A stretch of 64,000 bases of DNA from the NCBI GenBank assembly GCA_028284495.1, contig JANQRP010000013.1, positions 1 to 64,000 on the forward strand, read 5' to 3'. Source of the DNA: Longimicrobiales bacterium. Lineage in GTDB: Bacteria > Gemmatimonadota > Gemmatimonadetes > Longimicrobiales > Gaopeijiaceae. Position numbers and translations under genes: made by a program. The notes under the pieces were generated by a model, which was given only the letters and a program-made list of their open reading frames with translations, was not told the origin of the DNA and made no database searches. Position 1 is the stretch's first letter, and each line of letters opens with the position of its first letter. Of this stretch, positions 24,079 through 32,193 are shown piece after piece.

Positions 24079-25554
24079 CTATCGTACGCAGCAAACGATT
24101 CTGAACTCCGAAGGTTCTCGCTGAGCGAGGATACCCACGAGGAACAGCAGGCTGTCGGGCCCCACAAACTCAGGGATCGTAAGTCCGCGCGACGCACTTT
24201 CGGGGACTTGAATCGAGAGGCCAGTCTCACGGTCGTGCACCCAGACTGTCGAGATGCCGTTCGGCCCGTCCCGCCTGCTGAAGGCAATCAATCTTCCATC
24301 GTGACTGAAGCCGACTTTGCTGGTCGGGGTCCCGAAGTCGAGGACTTCCGAGCAGCTGCCGTCAGCGTGGTATCGGAAGAGCTTCGTTGTTCCCGTCAGT
24401 TCGTCCCGAGCCGCGATCTCCTGCCCGTCCTTGCTCATGATCGGCGTTGAGAGTGCCATCCCCGGGCAGGCATCGATGCGGGGGGTGACCGGGATTACCT
24501 CGGCGCCTCCGGCTTCACCCCACTCAACCCGATACTCCCGGACTGCCAACCCCTCGAACCAGCTCACGAGGACGCGGTAGGTCGTACTCACCCCGGGTTC
24601 GTTCTCGACGATGCCGACGGATGGATACTGGTCGTCCAGCTCTGGGTCCCGGAAGACTGGCTCGACATGCTCGCCACGTCCCATACGTGCCTCGTGAAAC
24701 ACAGTGCTGGCGGAGTAGAACTCAAGCCCATCGCTATGGCTGGGGGTCACGAAGAGGGCACCGTCCGGAGTCGGGACGAAGTCGATGAACCCTGGACCCA
24801 ACAGTTTCTCACCGGTTTCCAGCTGGTGGAGATGAACCTTTCGTCGTTGGTCGTAGCTAATGAAGCGCGTACCCGGGGCCCGGCGGAAGAAGAACCCCGG
24901 CGGTGGATCGATGGTCTGTCGCCAAACCACCTTCAAAGGCTCCAAGTCCTCAGCTGTGGCCACAGGTTGTCCAGTCGATTCAGGGACAACAGGATCGGCT
25001 CCGGCTCTCAGTGCGGCGATCCTCGGCTCAAGCAAGGCGCGGTAGCCCTGGGCCTTCCTGTGCCCCACGACCGCCGGCCCCCAAGGGTCAGTACCCTTGA
25101 CCAGAACGATCGACGGGTAATGCACAGTGGCTCCGGCCTCGACCAGAGAGCGGCGGAGGTCACGGGTCGACGCAGTGGAAGGGTCGGTGGCGGACGTTGC
25201 GGCGGTCACACCGACTGCCGCCGCAGCCGGGAGGATCGAAAGCGGCACTCCCATGGCGGATGCAGCAAGTTCGATCTCGGGTATGGCCAACTCCGACAGC
25301 GGCATCTGAGGAGACCAGACGTAAACAAGATGGGGACAAACGGGAACCAATTCACTTGAGGTCGGACAGTCCTCAAGGACTGCCCGCAGCTCCGCCACGG
25401 TGTTGGGCCGATGGACGGGGTTGGGAGGCGTGACGACCGAAGGGAGACCCTCCTGGGGCGCAGGGTTCTCTGCGTCTGACTTCGCTACTCCGTCCGGCGC
25501 GCATCCGAGGGCCGCGATGCATACCACTACGCCGCCCTTCAGCGCAGGCCGCAT
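24079..25554 (-). CDS. Lipoprotein: thioredoxin-like fold plus TolB-type propeller
   Basis: About 491 residues with lipobox A-L-G-C near residue 18. The first 170 residues look like a thioredoxin fold: strand 'HLVYVWSPQMPLSELAIPEI' where the C-x-x-C should be, then strand 'VHYPSIVLVKG' holding the cis-Pro, and the closing helix 'GYRALLEPRI'. The active-site cysteines are absent, so redox activity is unlikely. The remainder is a WD40/TolB-like propeller ('VGFSHDGRLIAFSRRDGPNG'). This fold combination suggests a binding or scaffold protein at the envelope. The start is uncertain; ATG 25554 gives the cleanest signal, with ATG 25605 as an alternative. Confidence 0.7.
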   Translation of the reverse strand: MRPALKGGVVVCIAALGCAPDGVAKSDAENPAPQEGLPSVVTPPNPVHRPNTVAELRAVLEDCPTSSELVPVCPHLVYVWSPQMPLSELAIPEIELAASAMGVPLSILPAAAAVGVTAATSATDPSTASTRDLRRSLVEAGATVHYPSIVLVKGTDPWGPAVVGHRKAQGYRALLEPRIAALRAGADPVVPESTGQPVATAEDLEPLKVVWRQTIDPPPGFFFRRAPGTRFISYDQRRKVHLHQLETGEKLLGPGFIDFVPTPDGALFVTPSHSDGLEFYSASTVFHEARMGRGEHVEPVFRDPELDDQYPSVGIVENEPGVSTTYRVLVSWFEGLAVREYRVEWGEAGGAEVIPVTPRIDACPGMALSTPIMSKDGQEIAARDELTGTTKLFRYHADGSCSEVLDFGTPTSKVGFSHDGRLIAFSRRDGPNGISTVWVHDRETGLSIQVPESASRGLTIPEFVGPDSLLFLVGILAQREPSEFRIVCCVR

Positions 25555-25874
25555 TCTCCCGCCCGCACGTCCGGGTCGAAATGACTCGAGCGACGTTCTG
25601 CGCATCGCACCACTGCGGTCTGGCCCTTGGGTCAGCATACAATCTGGACTCATTGGGTGGCTCGACCGTCTGCCTACCGTCCGGAAGCCTCTGACGTCTT
25701 CAGTGTCACCGACGCCCTCGGCATTGGGAGCTACCAGTCTCGGTCGAGCTAGGCGAGGAGCGGAGCCTATGCTCCCCAGATGGAACTTTGTGCCAGTGTC
25801 GCGGCGACACGCCAGGACGAGACCACGGGATTTCGGACAAATCGCGGATTTCCTGTTGTTGACCCGCGGCTCAC

Positions 25875-26693
25875 CTAGTCTTCACAAATCAATGCGTCTA
25901 ACTGATCACACAGCTGCTGAAGGTCCCAAAAACCCACATCCTTCAGGGAAATCCGGAGGTTCCGCGCTAGCAAGTGCCGCACACCGGATTCGTCGCTGTA
26001 CCCGAGGCGACGGGAGACCTCTGCCCACGGGGTTCGCTCGTGCTCCCTGCCCAGCAGGTGCTCCCGGACCGCCAGCAGCATCTTCCACGTGACAATGAAC
26101 TTTCGGAGGTCCACGTCAGCTCGGGACCGGTGTTGCCGGAACGTGTCAGGCCTTGCGCCGCATCGCTCTCCAAGGTCGAGGAGGTTCTTGACGAGCGTGT
26201 TCCCGCTGGACGCAACTCTTCCGCATCGAGGGAGTCGCCCGGAAAGGACCGTGTAGAATGCCTTTCGAACGAGCCAGTGGAAATCACGAGACTCAACCCG
26301 CCGACGGGTACCTTCGACCCGTGCCGCTACCCAGACATTACTCAACCTCACCTCCACACGCGCTTGGTCGAGCCACGGGCCAGCTATCGTGACCCGGTTG
26401 CCTACTACCGGCGCGGCGCCCTCGACAAACTGCATCGCCTGAACTCTCACAAGAAGATGCCCATCGGGCACCGACAACAGCACGCGGTTTATGAGGGCTT
26501 TCAGCCCCGCGTCTAGTTGACGCCCAACTATGTAGCCAGCAGGAACTCCTGCCGTCAGAGCGGTCGTGAATGCGAGTTCGTCTCCCATCGGCACAAGGCA
26601 GATGTGAGACGCCCTGTCCACAACGGGGGTCACCTCGGGGTCCGCTTCGAAGATGAGGGTCGGTATCGAGATAACACGCATGCTGGTCACCAT
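25875..26693 (-). CDS. AraC-like HTH regulator, copy 1
   Basis: About 272 residues ending in a double HTH of AraC type: 'DLGERCGARPDTFRQHRSRA' and 'VSRRLGYSDESGVRHLLARN'. The N-terminal region is unassigned. It is a paralogue of the regulator at 23,012, with the same spacing between the two HTH units and a shared end 'LKDVGFWDL' versus 'LSDVRFDHL'. ATG 26693 was chosen (ATG 26681 also possible); the longer upstream frame is arginine-rich and looks non-coding. It lies upstream of the thioredoxin/propeller gene on the same strand with about 300 bp between. Confidence 0.7.
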   Translation of the reverse strand: MVTSMRVISIPTLIFEADPEVTPVVDRASHICLVPMGDELAFTTALTAGVPAGYIVGRQLDAGLKALINRVLLSVPDGHLLVRVQAMQFVEGAAPVVGNRVTIAGPWLDQARVEVRLSNVWVAARVEGTRRRVESRDFHWLVRKAFYTVLSGRLPRCGRVASSGNTLVKNLLDLGERCGARPDTFRQHRSRADVDLRKFIVTWKMLLAVREHLLGREHERTPWAEVSRRLGYSDESGVRHLLARNLRISLKDVGFWDLQQLCDQLDALICED

Positions 26694-26984
26694 CCGTTCC
26701 AAGGATACGCAACCCACGAGAGGTCGGGAGCGACCGCGGCAGCCACACGCCTGCCTGGATTCCATTGCCTCCCATCTGCTAGTGCCGCGAAGCGCGAATC
26801 GGTTTACATGCGGGCGCTGGGGGTGACTCGATCGACCCCCCCTATACGGCCAATCTACCGGCGGAGAGAACCCGCAGGTTTCCGGGAGGCCCTTGGAGTT
26901 GCCCCCCTCTCGGCGGACAGGTGAGCGCTGGGATCCAAGTGGCATTGAGGTGGTGCTTCTCGAAGCTGGTTGGTCACTCTTGGC
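26694..26984. other. Intergenic, no gene seen
   Basis: This region lies between the regulator start and transposase debris. Frames in it are low-complexity shadows. Confidence 0.4.
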
Positions 26985-27165
26985 CCATTAGTGGAGTGGC
27001 GTCGTGGGGGTTGTACCAACCCTCGATGAAGTCGATGGCGGCCATAAGCCTCTCGGTTGGGTCCGAATGTGTTCGCGCTTGATAGGCTCGAGCCCGAGGG
27101 TGGCGGAGAAGCTCTCGCACATCGAGTTGTCGTGGGCGTAGTTGCATCGGATCCCGACGACCATG
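26985..27165 (-). pseudogene. IS3-family OrfB C-terminal remnant
   Basis: On the minus strand 'HDNSMCESFSATL' and 'REHIRTQ' in one frame continue as 'MAAIDFIEGWYNPH' in another. This corresponds to the D-N-x-x-x-E-S-F-F-A-T-L...F-I-E-x-x-Y-N-P end of IS3-type integrases. The frame is broken and the rest of the element is missing; the left end of the next IS3 element abuts it, suggesting one insertion into another. Confidence 0.7.
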
Positions 27166-27167
27166 TG

Positions 27168-27967
27168 AGGTGACACCCGGATCCTGACCCAGCTGTTCTG
27201 GCACTCCTTGACTCAGGAGGAGTGATGCGGAAGAGCCGGTCTACGGACGAGCAGATCATGGCGGCGCTGCAGGAGGCAGAGGCCGGAGCGTCGACGCAGG
27301 AGTTGTGCCGGAGGCACAGGATCAGCCGGGAGACGTTCTATCGGTGGCGCCGGAAGTACGGTGGACTCGAGTGTGACGAGGCGCGCCGACTGAAAGCGGG
27401 TAGAGGACGAGAATCGGCGCCTGACGCGGATCGTGGCCGACCAGGCGCTTCCGGTGCCTGACCGTGATGGACGAGTTCAGCCGTGACGCGCTCGCCGTCC
27501 ACGTCGGCTACTCGATCCCGTCGGTCCGCGTGATCGAAGTCCTCGATTGGCTGTGCGCCGAGCGCGGCGTGCCGGATGTGCTCGTGACCGATGATGGCTC
27601 GGAGTTCACGAGCCGCGCCTTCGACGCCTGGGCGTATGCTCGCGGCGTGAAGCTCCACTACATCCAGCCGGGCAAGCCGACCCAGAACTGCTTCATCGAG
27701 AGCTTCAACGGCACGCTGCGGGACGAGTGCCTCAACCTCCACTGGTTTCCGGCCCTCTCCCATGCCCGAAGGATCATCGAACGATGGAGGCGGGACTACA
27801 ACGAAGCCCGACCCCACAGCTCAATCGGGGACCTCACCCCGAAGGAGTTCATCTCAACTCATCGAGTGGCGGAATAGTTGGGGCGAGATCCGGGAGCACC
27901 TCAGAAGGAAGACGTTCCAGCTCCGCCTCACCGAACTCGTGAACAACACCCCTGGTTGTGACACCTA
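27168..27967 (+). mobile_element. Internally deleted IS3-family element
   Basis: Short terminal matches AGGTGACACC (27168-27177) and TGTGACACCT (27957-27966, reverse) frame an 800-bp element. IS3 elements are usually 1.2-1.5 kb. The missing part is the C-terminus of OrfA and the first third of OrfB. The terminal assignment is by eye. Confidence 0.6.
27225..27877 (+). pseudogene. IS3 transposase OrfA/OrfB, frameshifted and deleted
   Basis: OrfA is clear at the start ('STDEQIMAALQEAEAGAS', HTH 'ELCRRHRISRETFYRWRRKY'), with AGGAGG before ATG 27225. A one-base insertion near 27,402 throws out the leucine-zipper region, which continues in another frame as E-D-E-N-R-R-L. Then about 500 bp are missing, and the integrase core resumes at '[15 protein letters not shown]' with the DDE residues in '[13 protein letters not shown]' and '[15 protein letters not shown]'. 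The end '[16 protein letters not shown]' is intact. It cannot encode an active transposase. Confidence 0.85.
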
Positions 27968-28089
27968 GGGACAAGTGACTGCGCATCGGATGCTAACCGG
28001 TGCCGGAAACCACCGCACACCAGCCCGGAGCCGACCCAGATGGCCGACTCCGGACTGGCGGGTACGAACCAGCCAAAGCTCGTCCGACC

Positions 28090-28329
28090 TCAGAGGTCGT
28101 CCTTACCGCAGAACTCGGGCTCCCCGCAGCACACAACGCACGTCTCACTGCCGGCGACGCAGGCATCGTGATCCAGGTTGCACTGCTTCGAGCCGGCACC
28201 GACATCGCTACACCAGCAACTCTCGCCGGGCACCGCACGGAGACCGACATCCTGGACGGGCATTGTCGCAGCGGTGAAGCCGCCCAACATTGACCCCGCT
28301 ACGATTAGCGCGAGCAACTTTTTTCGCAT
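28090..28329 (-). CDS. Secreted 8-cysteine peptide, second copy of the type
   Basis: A 79-residue precursor with a signal peptide 'RKKLLALIVAGSMLGGFTAA' and a mature acidic peptide of about 50 residues holding exactly eight Cys (C-W-C, Q-C, A-C, T-C, V-C-C, F-C), all after residue 35. AGGAG precedes ATG 28329 by 8 nt; the longer frame from 28362 is rejected because it adds a non-signal extension. It is not obviously homologous to the 15,485 peptide in cysteine spacing but has the same architecture: signal, acidic mature part, eight Cys. It lies 73 bp downstream of a thioredoxin-like gene on the same strand. No known family was recognised. Confidence 0.7.
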   Translation of the reverse strand: MRKKLLALIVAGSMLGGFTAATMPVQDVGLRAVPGESCWCSDVGAGSKQCNLDHDACVAGSETCVVCCGEPEFCGKDDL

Positions 28330-28402
28330 CGTACTCACTCCTGTTGAAGGGGAAAGAACCACTTGCGGCCCGGGTTCGACTGACAGCCGCGTGACAATCG
28401 GA

Positions 28403-29092
28403 CTAACGCATGCCAGTGACGCTTGCGTTATCCGACCTGCTGGTGATGGGAACCCCTGAGTTGATCCACGTCCTCATGGCCACTCGCCCACCGACGCTCA
28501 TCAAGAACTTGTCCTCCTCAACGTCGATTCGTGACGTCTCGAGGTAGTCATCAGTGCTGATGGGTCGTTCAACGAGTACGACGGACGGCGTCATCGCCTG
28601 GGCACTACTATCCCGCCAGGCGAACCGCACAACGTGTTCGTTGAGCCAACTCTCACCCACGGAAATCTGATCGAACGCGCTGTCCATCGCCCCGTCGCTG
28701 ATCTTCGCCAAGAAATCGACTCCGGCTTGCACGTCGTGATCTAGGGCTACACCAACCACCGTGATGTTCGCGTACGAATCACCATGGGCCGTGCGCAGTT
28801 CGTCACGGACGTTACCGATGGCCTCCATGCTCTCCGGCATGGCGGACCAGCCACAGTCGGACGCGGTGAATACGTACGCCACGAGATGCGTGCCGTGCAC
28901 GTCGGCGAAGGGATTCGCGGGCGCTTCATCGGAGGAAGCGATAGACGTCAAATCTGGACCAAACACCTGAGCCCCTCGGTCTGCCTCTCCGCCACGCCAC
29001 GCCGACACGGTCGTGTATGAAACGAACATCGAAGCCAGTACTACCAATACGGCTCCCGCCTTCGCGGCCACTGCGGAAAGCGATACGCTCAT
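28403..29092 (-). CDS. Membrane-anchored thioredoxin-like protein with CGWS site
   Basis: A 229-residue protein with an N-terminal membrane segment (about residues 10-30) and a thioredoxin-like domain. The strand 'HLVAYVFTASDCGWSAMPES' places C-G-W-S where C-x-x-C is expected, and the cis-Pro strand is 'MTPSVVLVERP' about 95 residues later. With only the N-terminal cysteine retained it could act as a monothiol isomerase/reductase or a holder. GGAG lies 10 nt before ATG 29092. It precedes the 8-Cys peptide gene and likely shares its transcript, the simplest functional hint being that it handles the peptide's cysteines. Confidence 0.75.
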   Translation of the reverse strand: MSVSLSAVAAKAGAVLVVLASMFVSYTTVSAWRGGEADRGAQVFGPDLTSIASSDEAPANPFADVHGTHLVAYVFTASDCGWSAMPESMEAIGNVRDELRTAHGDSYANITVVGVALDHDVQAGVDFLAKISDGAMDSAFDQISVGESWLNEHVVRFAWRDSSAQAMTPSVVLVERPISTDDYLETSRIDVEEDKFLMSVGGRVAMRTWINSGVPITSRSDNASVTGMR

Positions 29093-29600
29093 GAGACTTG
29101 TTCTCCGTATGAAGGGCCGCCGCGAAGCCCGCTGCTCCAGACGACCAAACGTCAGGACCGAAGCAGTACGAACCGACCCGATAGCAGCAACCGGTTAGAC
29201 CGTAGGTACACCGACCCCGTACTGGGCTCGTAGGGAGCAAGGGCACCAACTCTAGGTTGTCATGAATCATTTATGGCGGATAATCTCGCCTTCCGCGAGC
29301 ATCAACAGCAGCAAATCGGCATAGAATGCCGCAATGCCACGAGGAGCGGCTCGGAGTTGGCGCAAGTTCACCCCGGTGTGGCCTCCCTTAGGCCGTTGCG
29401 AGCTGGTCGCATTTGTGTCGAGCGAGTGGCTCACGTTCTTCCCGGGGAACCGGTAGGTCCAGGTGGCGCGCCGCATGACCGAATGCCTGACGTGCGCCTC
29501 GCCTGCAGGGTGTGCTGTCCGTGGCCGTCGCTTGAAGGTACGGACGGCGCGGAGCGAGGCCGCTCGACGTTGTCGATCGAGCCGTCCGCGCGGCGGAGGA
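29093..29600. other. About 500 bp without an assignable gene
   Basis: No domain is recognisable in either strand. This region should hold the promoter of the thioredoxin-like/8-Cys peptide pair, but no clear -35/-10 stands out. Confidence 0.35.
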
Positions 29601-29601
29601 G

Positions 29602-29854
29602 CGACAGCTACCACAACGCCCTGGCCGAGTCCATCATGGGGCTCTACCAGACCGAGCTCGTGCAGCCCAGTCGACCGTGGCGTAGCCTCGAGAACCTCGA
29701 ACTCGCCACACTCCGATTGGTCTGGTGGTTAAATCATCACCGGCTGCTGCAGCCCATCGGCGACATCCCTCCCGCGGAACGGGAGGCGCAGCATTGCGCG
29801 CGTCCGACGGCTCAGGCAGAGCCCGTCGGACTCAAGCCAAGCAGTCTCCGGTGA
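29602..29854 (+). pseudogene. IS3-family OrfB C-terminal remnant
   Basis: 'DSYHNALAESIMGLYQTELV' and 'LATLRLVWWLNHHRLLQPIG' with 'DIPPAEREAQ' are the last 80 residues of an IS3-type integrase, including the terminal catalytic Glu region (N-A-L-A-E-S). The rest of the transposase is absent. Its end abuts the IS481 element, so that insertion may have cut it. Confidence 0.8.
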
Positions 29855-29874
29855 ACCCAAGGGGATTCAATCCG

Positions 29875-30917
29875 CTAGGTGTAAGCGCAAAATAGGTCGT
29901 TCACCGGGGACTCCCCCGAGCAGGCTGGAGGTGCTTGAAGCCAACAGTCCAGCTAGAAGGAGACCCCCGATGAACATGCACCAGAATGCGAAGCTGACGC
30001 CCGCAGGAGGAGCTCGTCCGACGGGTGCTTGAGGCAGGCCTTCCGATGAAGGTGGTGGGCCGTCAGATGGGGGTGAGCCGACGGACCGTGTGGAAGTGGG
30101 TGAGCCGCTACCGTCGGGAGGGCCGTGCGGGGCTGATGGACCGCTCGAGCCGTCCACACCGGATCCCGCGGCGGCTGGATGCGAAGCGAGTGGGCCGCAT
30201 CGAACAGCTACGCCGTCGGCGCCTGACGGGGCTCGAGATCGCAACGGCGCTGGAGATGGCGGTCTCGACGGTGAGCCTGTGGCTCAGGCGGCTGGGGCTC
30301 GGGCGGCTCCGGGATCTCGACCCGAAGCCCGTGGTCGTGCGCTACGAGCGGAGACGGCCCGGCGAACTCCTGCACCTCGACACGAAGAAGCTCGCCCGCA
30401 TCGAGCGGGTCGGGCATCGTGTCCACGGAGACCGGAGCCGCAAGGTCAGAGGCGCGGGCTGGGAATTCCTGCACGTCTGCGTGGACGATGCGACCCGCCT
30501 CGCGTACGCCGAGGTGCTGCCGGACGAGAAGGGCATCACGGCGGCGGGCTTCATGGAGCGCGCACTCGCCTGGTACCAGCGCCTCGACGTGAGGGTCGAG
30601 GCCGTGATGACCGACAACGGCCCGTGCTACTACTCGAAGCGCTTCAACCGCGTCCTGGGGGACTGCGGCATCCGCCACATCTACACGCGACCCTATCGTC
30701 CGCAGACCAACGGCAAGGCTGAGCGCTTCATCCGCACCGCCAAGAACGAGTGGGCCTACCGACGTCCCTACCGCACCTCCGCCGCCCGCACGATGATGCT
30801 CCCCGCCTTCCTGACCCGATACAACACCCGGCGCCGACATCGCGGCATCGGGAATCGCACACCTCAGGCCAAGCTCGAGGCCCTCGGGTGAACAACCTCC
30901 TTGGCTCCTACACCTAG
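29875..30917 (+). mobile_element. IS481-family insertion sequence
   Basis: This 1,043-bp element is bounded by terminal inverted repeats: CTAGGTGTA at 29875-29883 and TACACCTAG at 30909-30917. With the following 22 bases on each side, 24 of 31 positions match. Length and single-ORF layout fit IS481. The transposase stop codon lies inside the right repeat. No target duplication longer than a few bases is evident. Confidence 0.85.
29970..30891 (+). pseudogene. IS481 transposase with an N-terminal frameshift
   Basis: The expected start is ATG 29970 with AGAAGGAG upstream, beginning 'MNMHQNAKLTP'. A +1 shift near 30,000-30,008 moves the rest into the frame that stays open from GTG 30025. The main part is complete: HTH 'VVGRQMGVSRRTVWKWVSRY', DDE integrase core with 'FLHVCVDDATRLAYAEVL', 'MTDNGPCYYSKRF' and 'RPQTNGKAERFIRT', ending 'HRGIGNRTPQAKLEALG'. 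If the shift is real, a protein lacking about 20 N-terminal residues could still start at GTG 30025; recoding or sequencing error are alternatives. Confidence 0.85.
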
Positions 30918-30925
30918 GGGCGGCG

Positions 30926-30978
30926 GGCGGTAGCGACTACCAGTGGCCTCGATCACGACGCGGCAGCTCGTCCCTGGC
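30926..30978. repeat. Short dispersed repeat, copy 2
   Basis: This is the counterpart of 17,750-17,798. It begins 9 bp beyond the right end of the IS481 element. The two copies share GACTAYCAGTGGCC, CGATCAYGAC and AGCTCGTCC blocks in the same order and orientation. Confidence 0.5.
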
Positions 30979-31620
30979 TCAGAGCTCCGAAGTCGGGAAC
31001 TCGCACGCCGAACCGGCAGGTCGGTCACGTCCTGTAGCTGAAGTATCGGGATTCCTCCCCCTCCTGGATCAAGAGTGTGGTCTATCGGCTAGTGACGAAG
31101 CCATGTGCGCCAGGCAGGTCGCTCTACCCTGCACCGATGGCCAGGCGACCAGGTCAGCCTGAGTAGGGGGCCTTGGCTTGAGTTGGCCGGTGCAGGGGAG
31201 CCAGCCGGATGCGGGTGGCACGGCGAATGTTCTGGCGTCGATGCCGTGAGAGGTGCAAGCCCGACCAGGACGCCTCGGACCGGGTCGGCCAGCGCGGGGA
31301 GTCGCACTCAGAGGGCAAGGGGCAGGCCGCCAACATGCGAGCGCCAGGAACGTCCGGGTCGCATCGCTGGGCGGCGCTGGCGGGATGCCGTGTCCGAAGC
31401 CTTCGAAGCCTCGCGCCTGAGTACGATACGTGCGGGGACGAAGCAGGTCGTTGCGCGCCGAACTTCGTATGTATACAATTACGACTGTATACAAGTGCGA
31501 CACGCGTATCTCTACACTCTCCTTGTGAGAGCCGAGGCAGGAGCGAATGGGACCGGACTCGATCGGTGAGGTGGAGTATCTCGGCTCGCTCGTCATGTGC
31601 GCCCTGAGTGCCAACGCGAA
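30979..31620. other. About 640 bp without an assignable gene
   Basis: Frames here are long but compositionally shadow-like, and no domain was recognised. The only structured signal is the pair of TGTATACA octamers at 31,470-31,493. Confidence 0.4.
31470..31493. promoter_or_regulatory. Paired TGTATACA palindromes
   Basis: Two copies of the self-complementary octamer TGTATACA lie at 31470-31477 and 31486-31493, 16 bp apart, embedded in a 16-bp imperfect tandem repeat on the minus strand (TTGTATACAGTCGTAA and TTGTATACATACGAAG). They resemble the TGTACA pair upstream of the PadR gene at 21,089, but no PadR gene lies beside them, so they may be an orphan operator. Confidence 0.45.
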
Positions 31621-32093
31621 CCCCCTCCCGGCTCGCCTTCTGCGCGTGGAAAAGGGACCAGGCGATCGGCGATCTCTCCGACGCGCGTGGGCTGATTCTC
31701 GACGTTCGGGGGAATCGCGGGGGCGACTCCCCACAATTCAGTACATCTCGAGCTACTTCTTCCGCGAGCCCACGCACCTTGTCTCGACGGAGTTCCGCGG
31801 ACGGCCGACCGTTGAACGTGACACCGGAACGGACTCGCCAGCGCTCCCTACGAGAAGCCCGTGGCCGTCCTGATCGACGCTGGGACCTTCTCGGGCGCGG
31901 AGTCCTTCGCGTTCGGTCTTCAGGTCACGGCGCGAGCGGTGCTCGTTGGCGAACGCACGGGCGGAGCCGGACACATCGGCGGATTGGCTCCACTGACAGA
32001 TGAGTTCGCGGTATTCGTGCCCACTGGCCGAACGTTCGATGCACCGCGCAGTGGAGGAATTGACGGGCAGGTAGGCGACGGGGCGGGCGCTCT
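31620..32093 (+). pseudogene. S41 (tail-specific-type) peptidase fragment
   Basis: Three frames in succession encode parts of an S41 peptidase: 'ARGLILDVRGNRGGDSPQ' (about 31,670), 'YISSYFFREPTHLVSTEF' (about 31,745), then 'VAVLIDAGTFSGAESFAFGL' with the catalytic Ser in S-G-A-E-S and 'LVGERTGGAGHIGG' (31,860-31,980). The N-terminal two thirds are missing and at least two frameshifts are present. It stops just before the propeller gene at 32,194, with which the last frame is open. Confidence 0.8.
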
Positions 32094-32193
32094 GGGACGC
32101 AGGAGCCTCCTGCGAGCGCAGGTGTCGCTCGGACTGGGCCGGACCGCGCACATGGACCGCGGGAATCACCGACCTCTAGCAGGGAGAGCTGGG

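Noticed and set aside
31069..31734. 221-residue minus-strand open frame
   Set aside because: Compositional shadow with no motif, and it overlaps the S41 remnant on the other strand.
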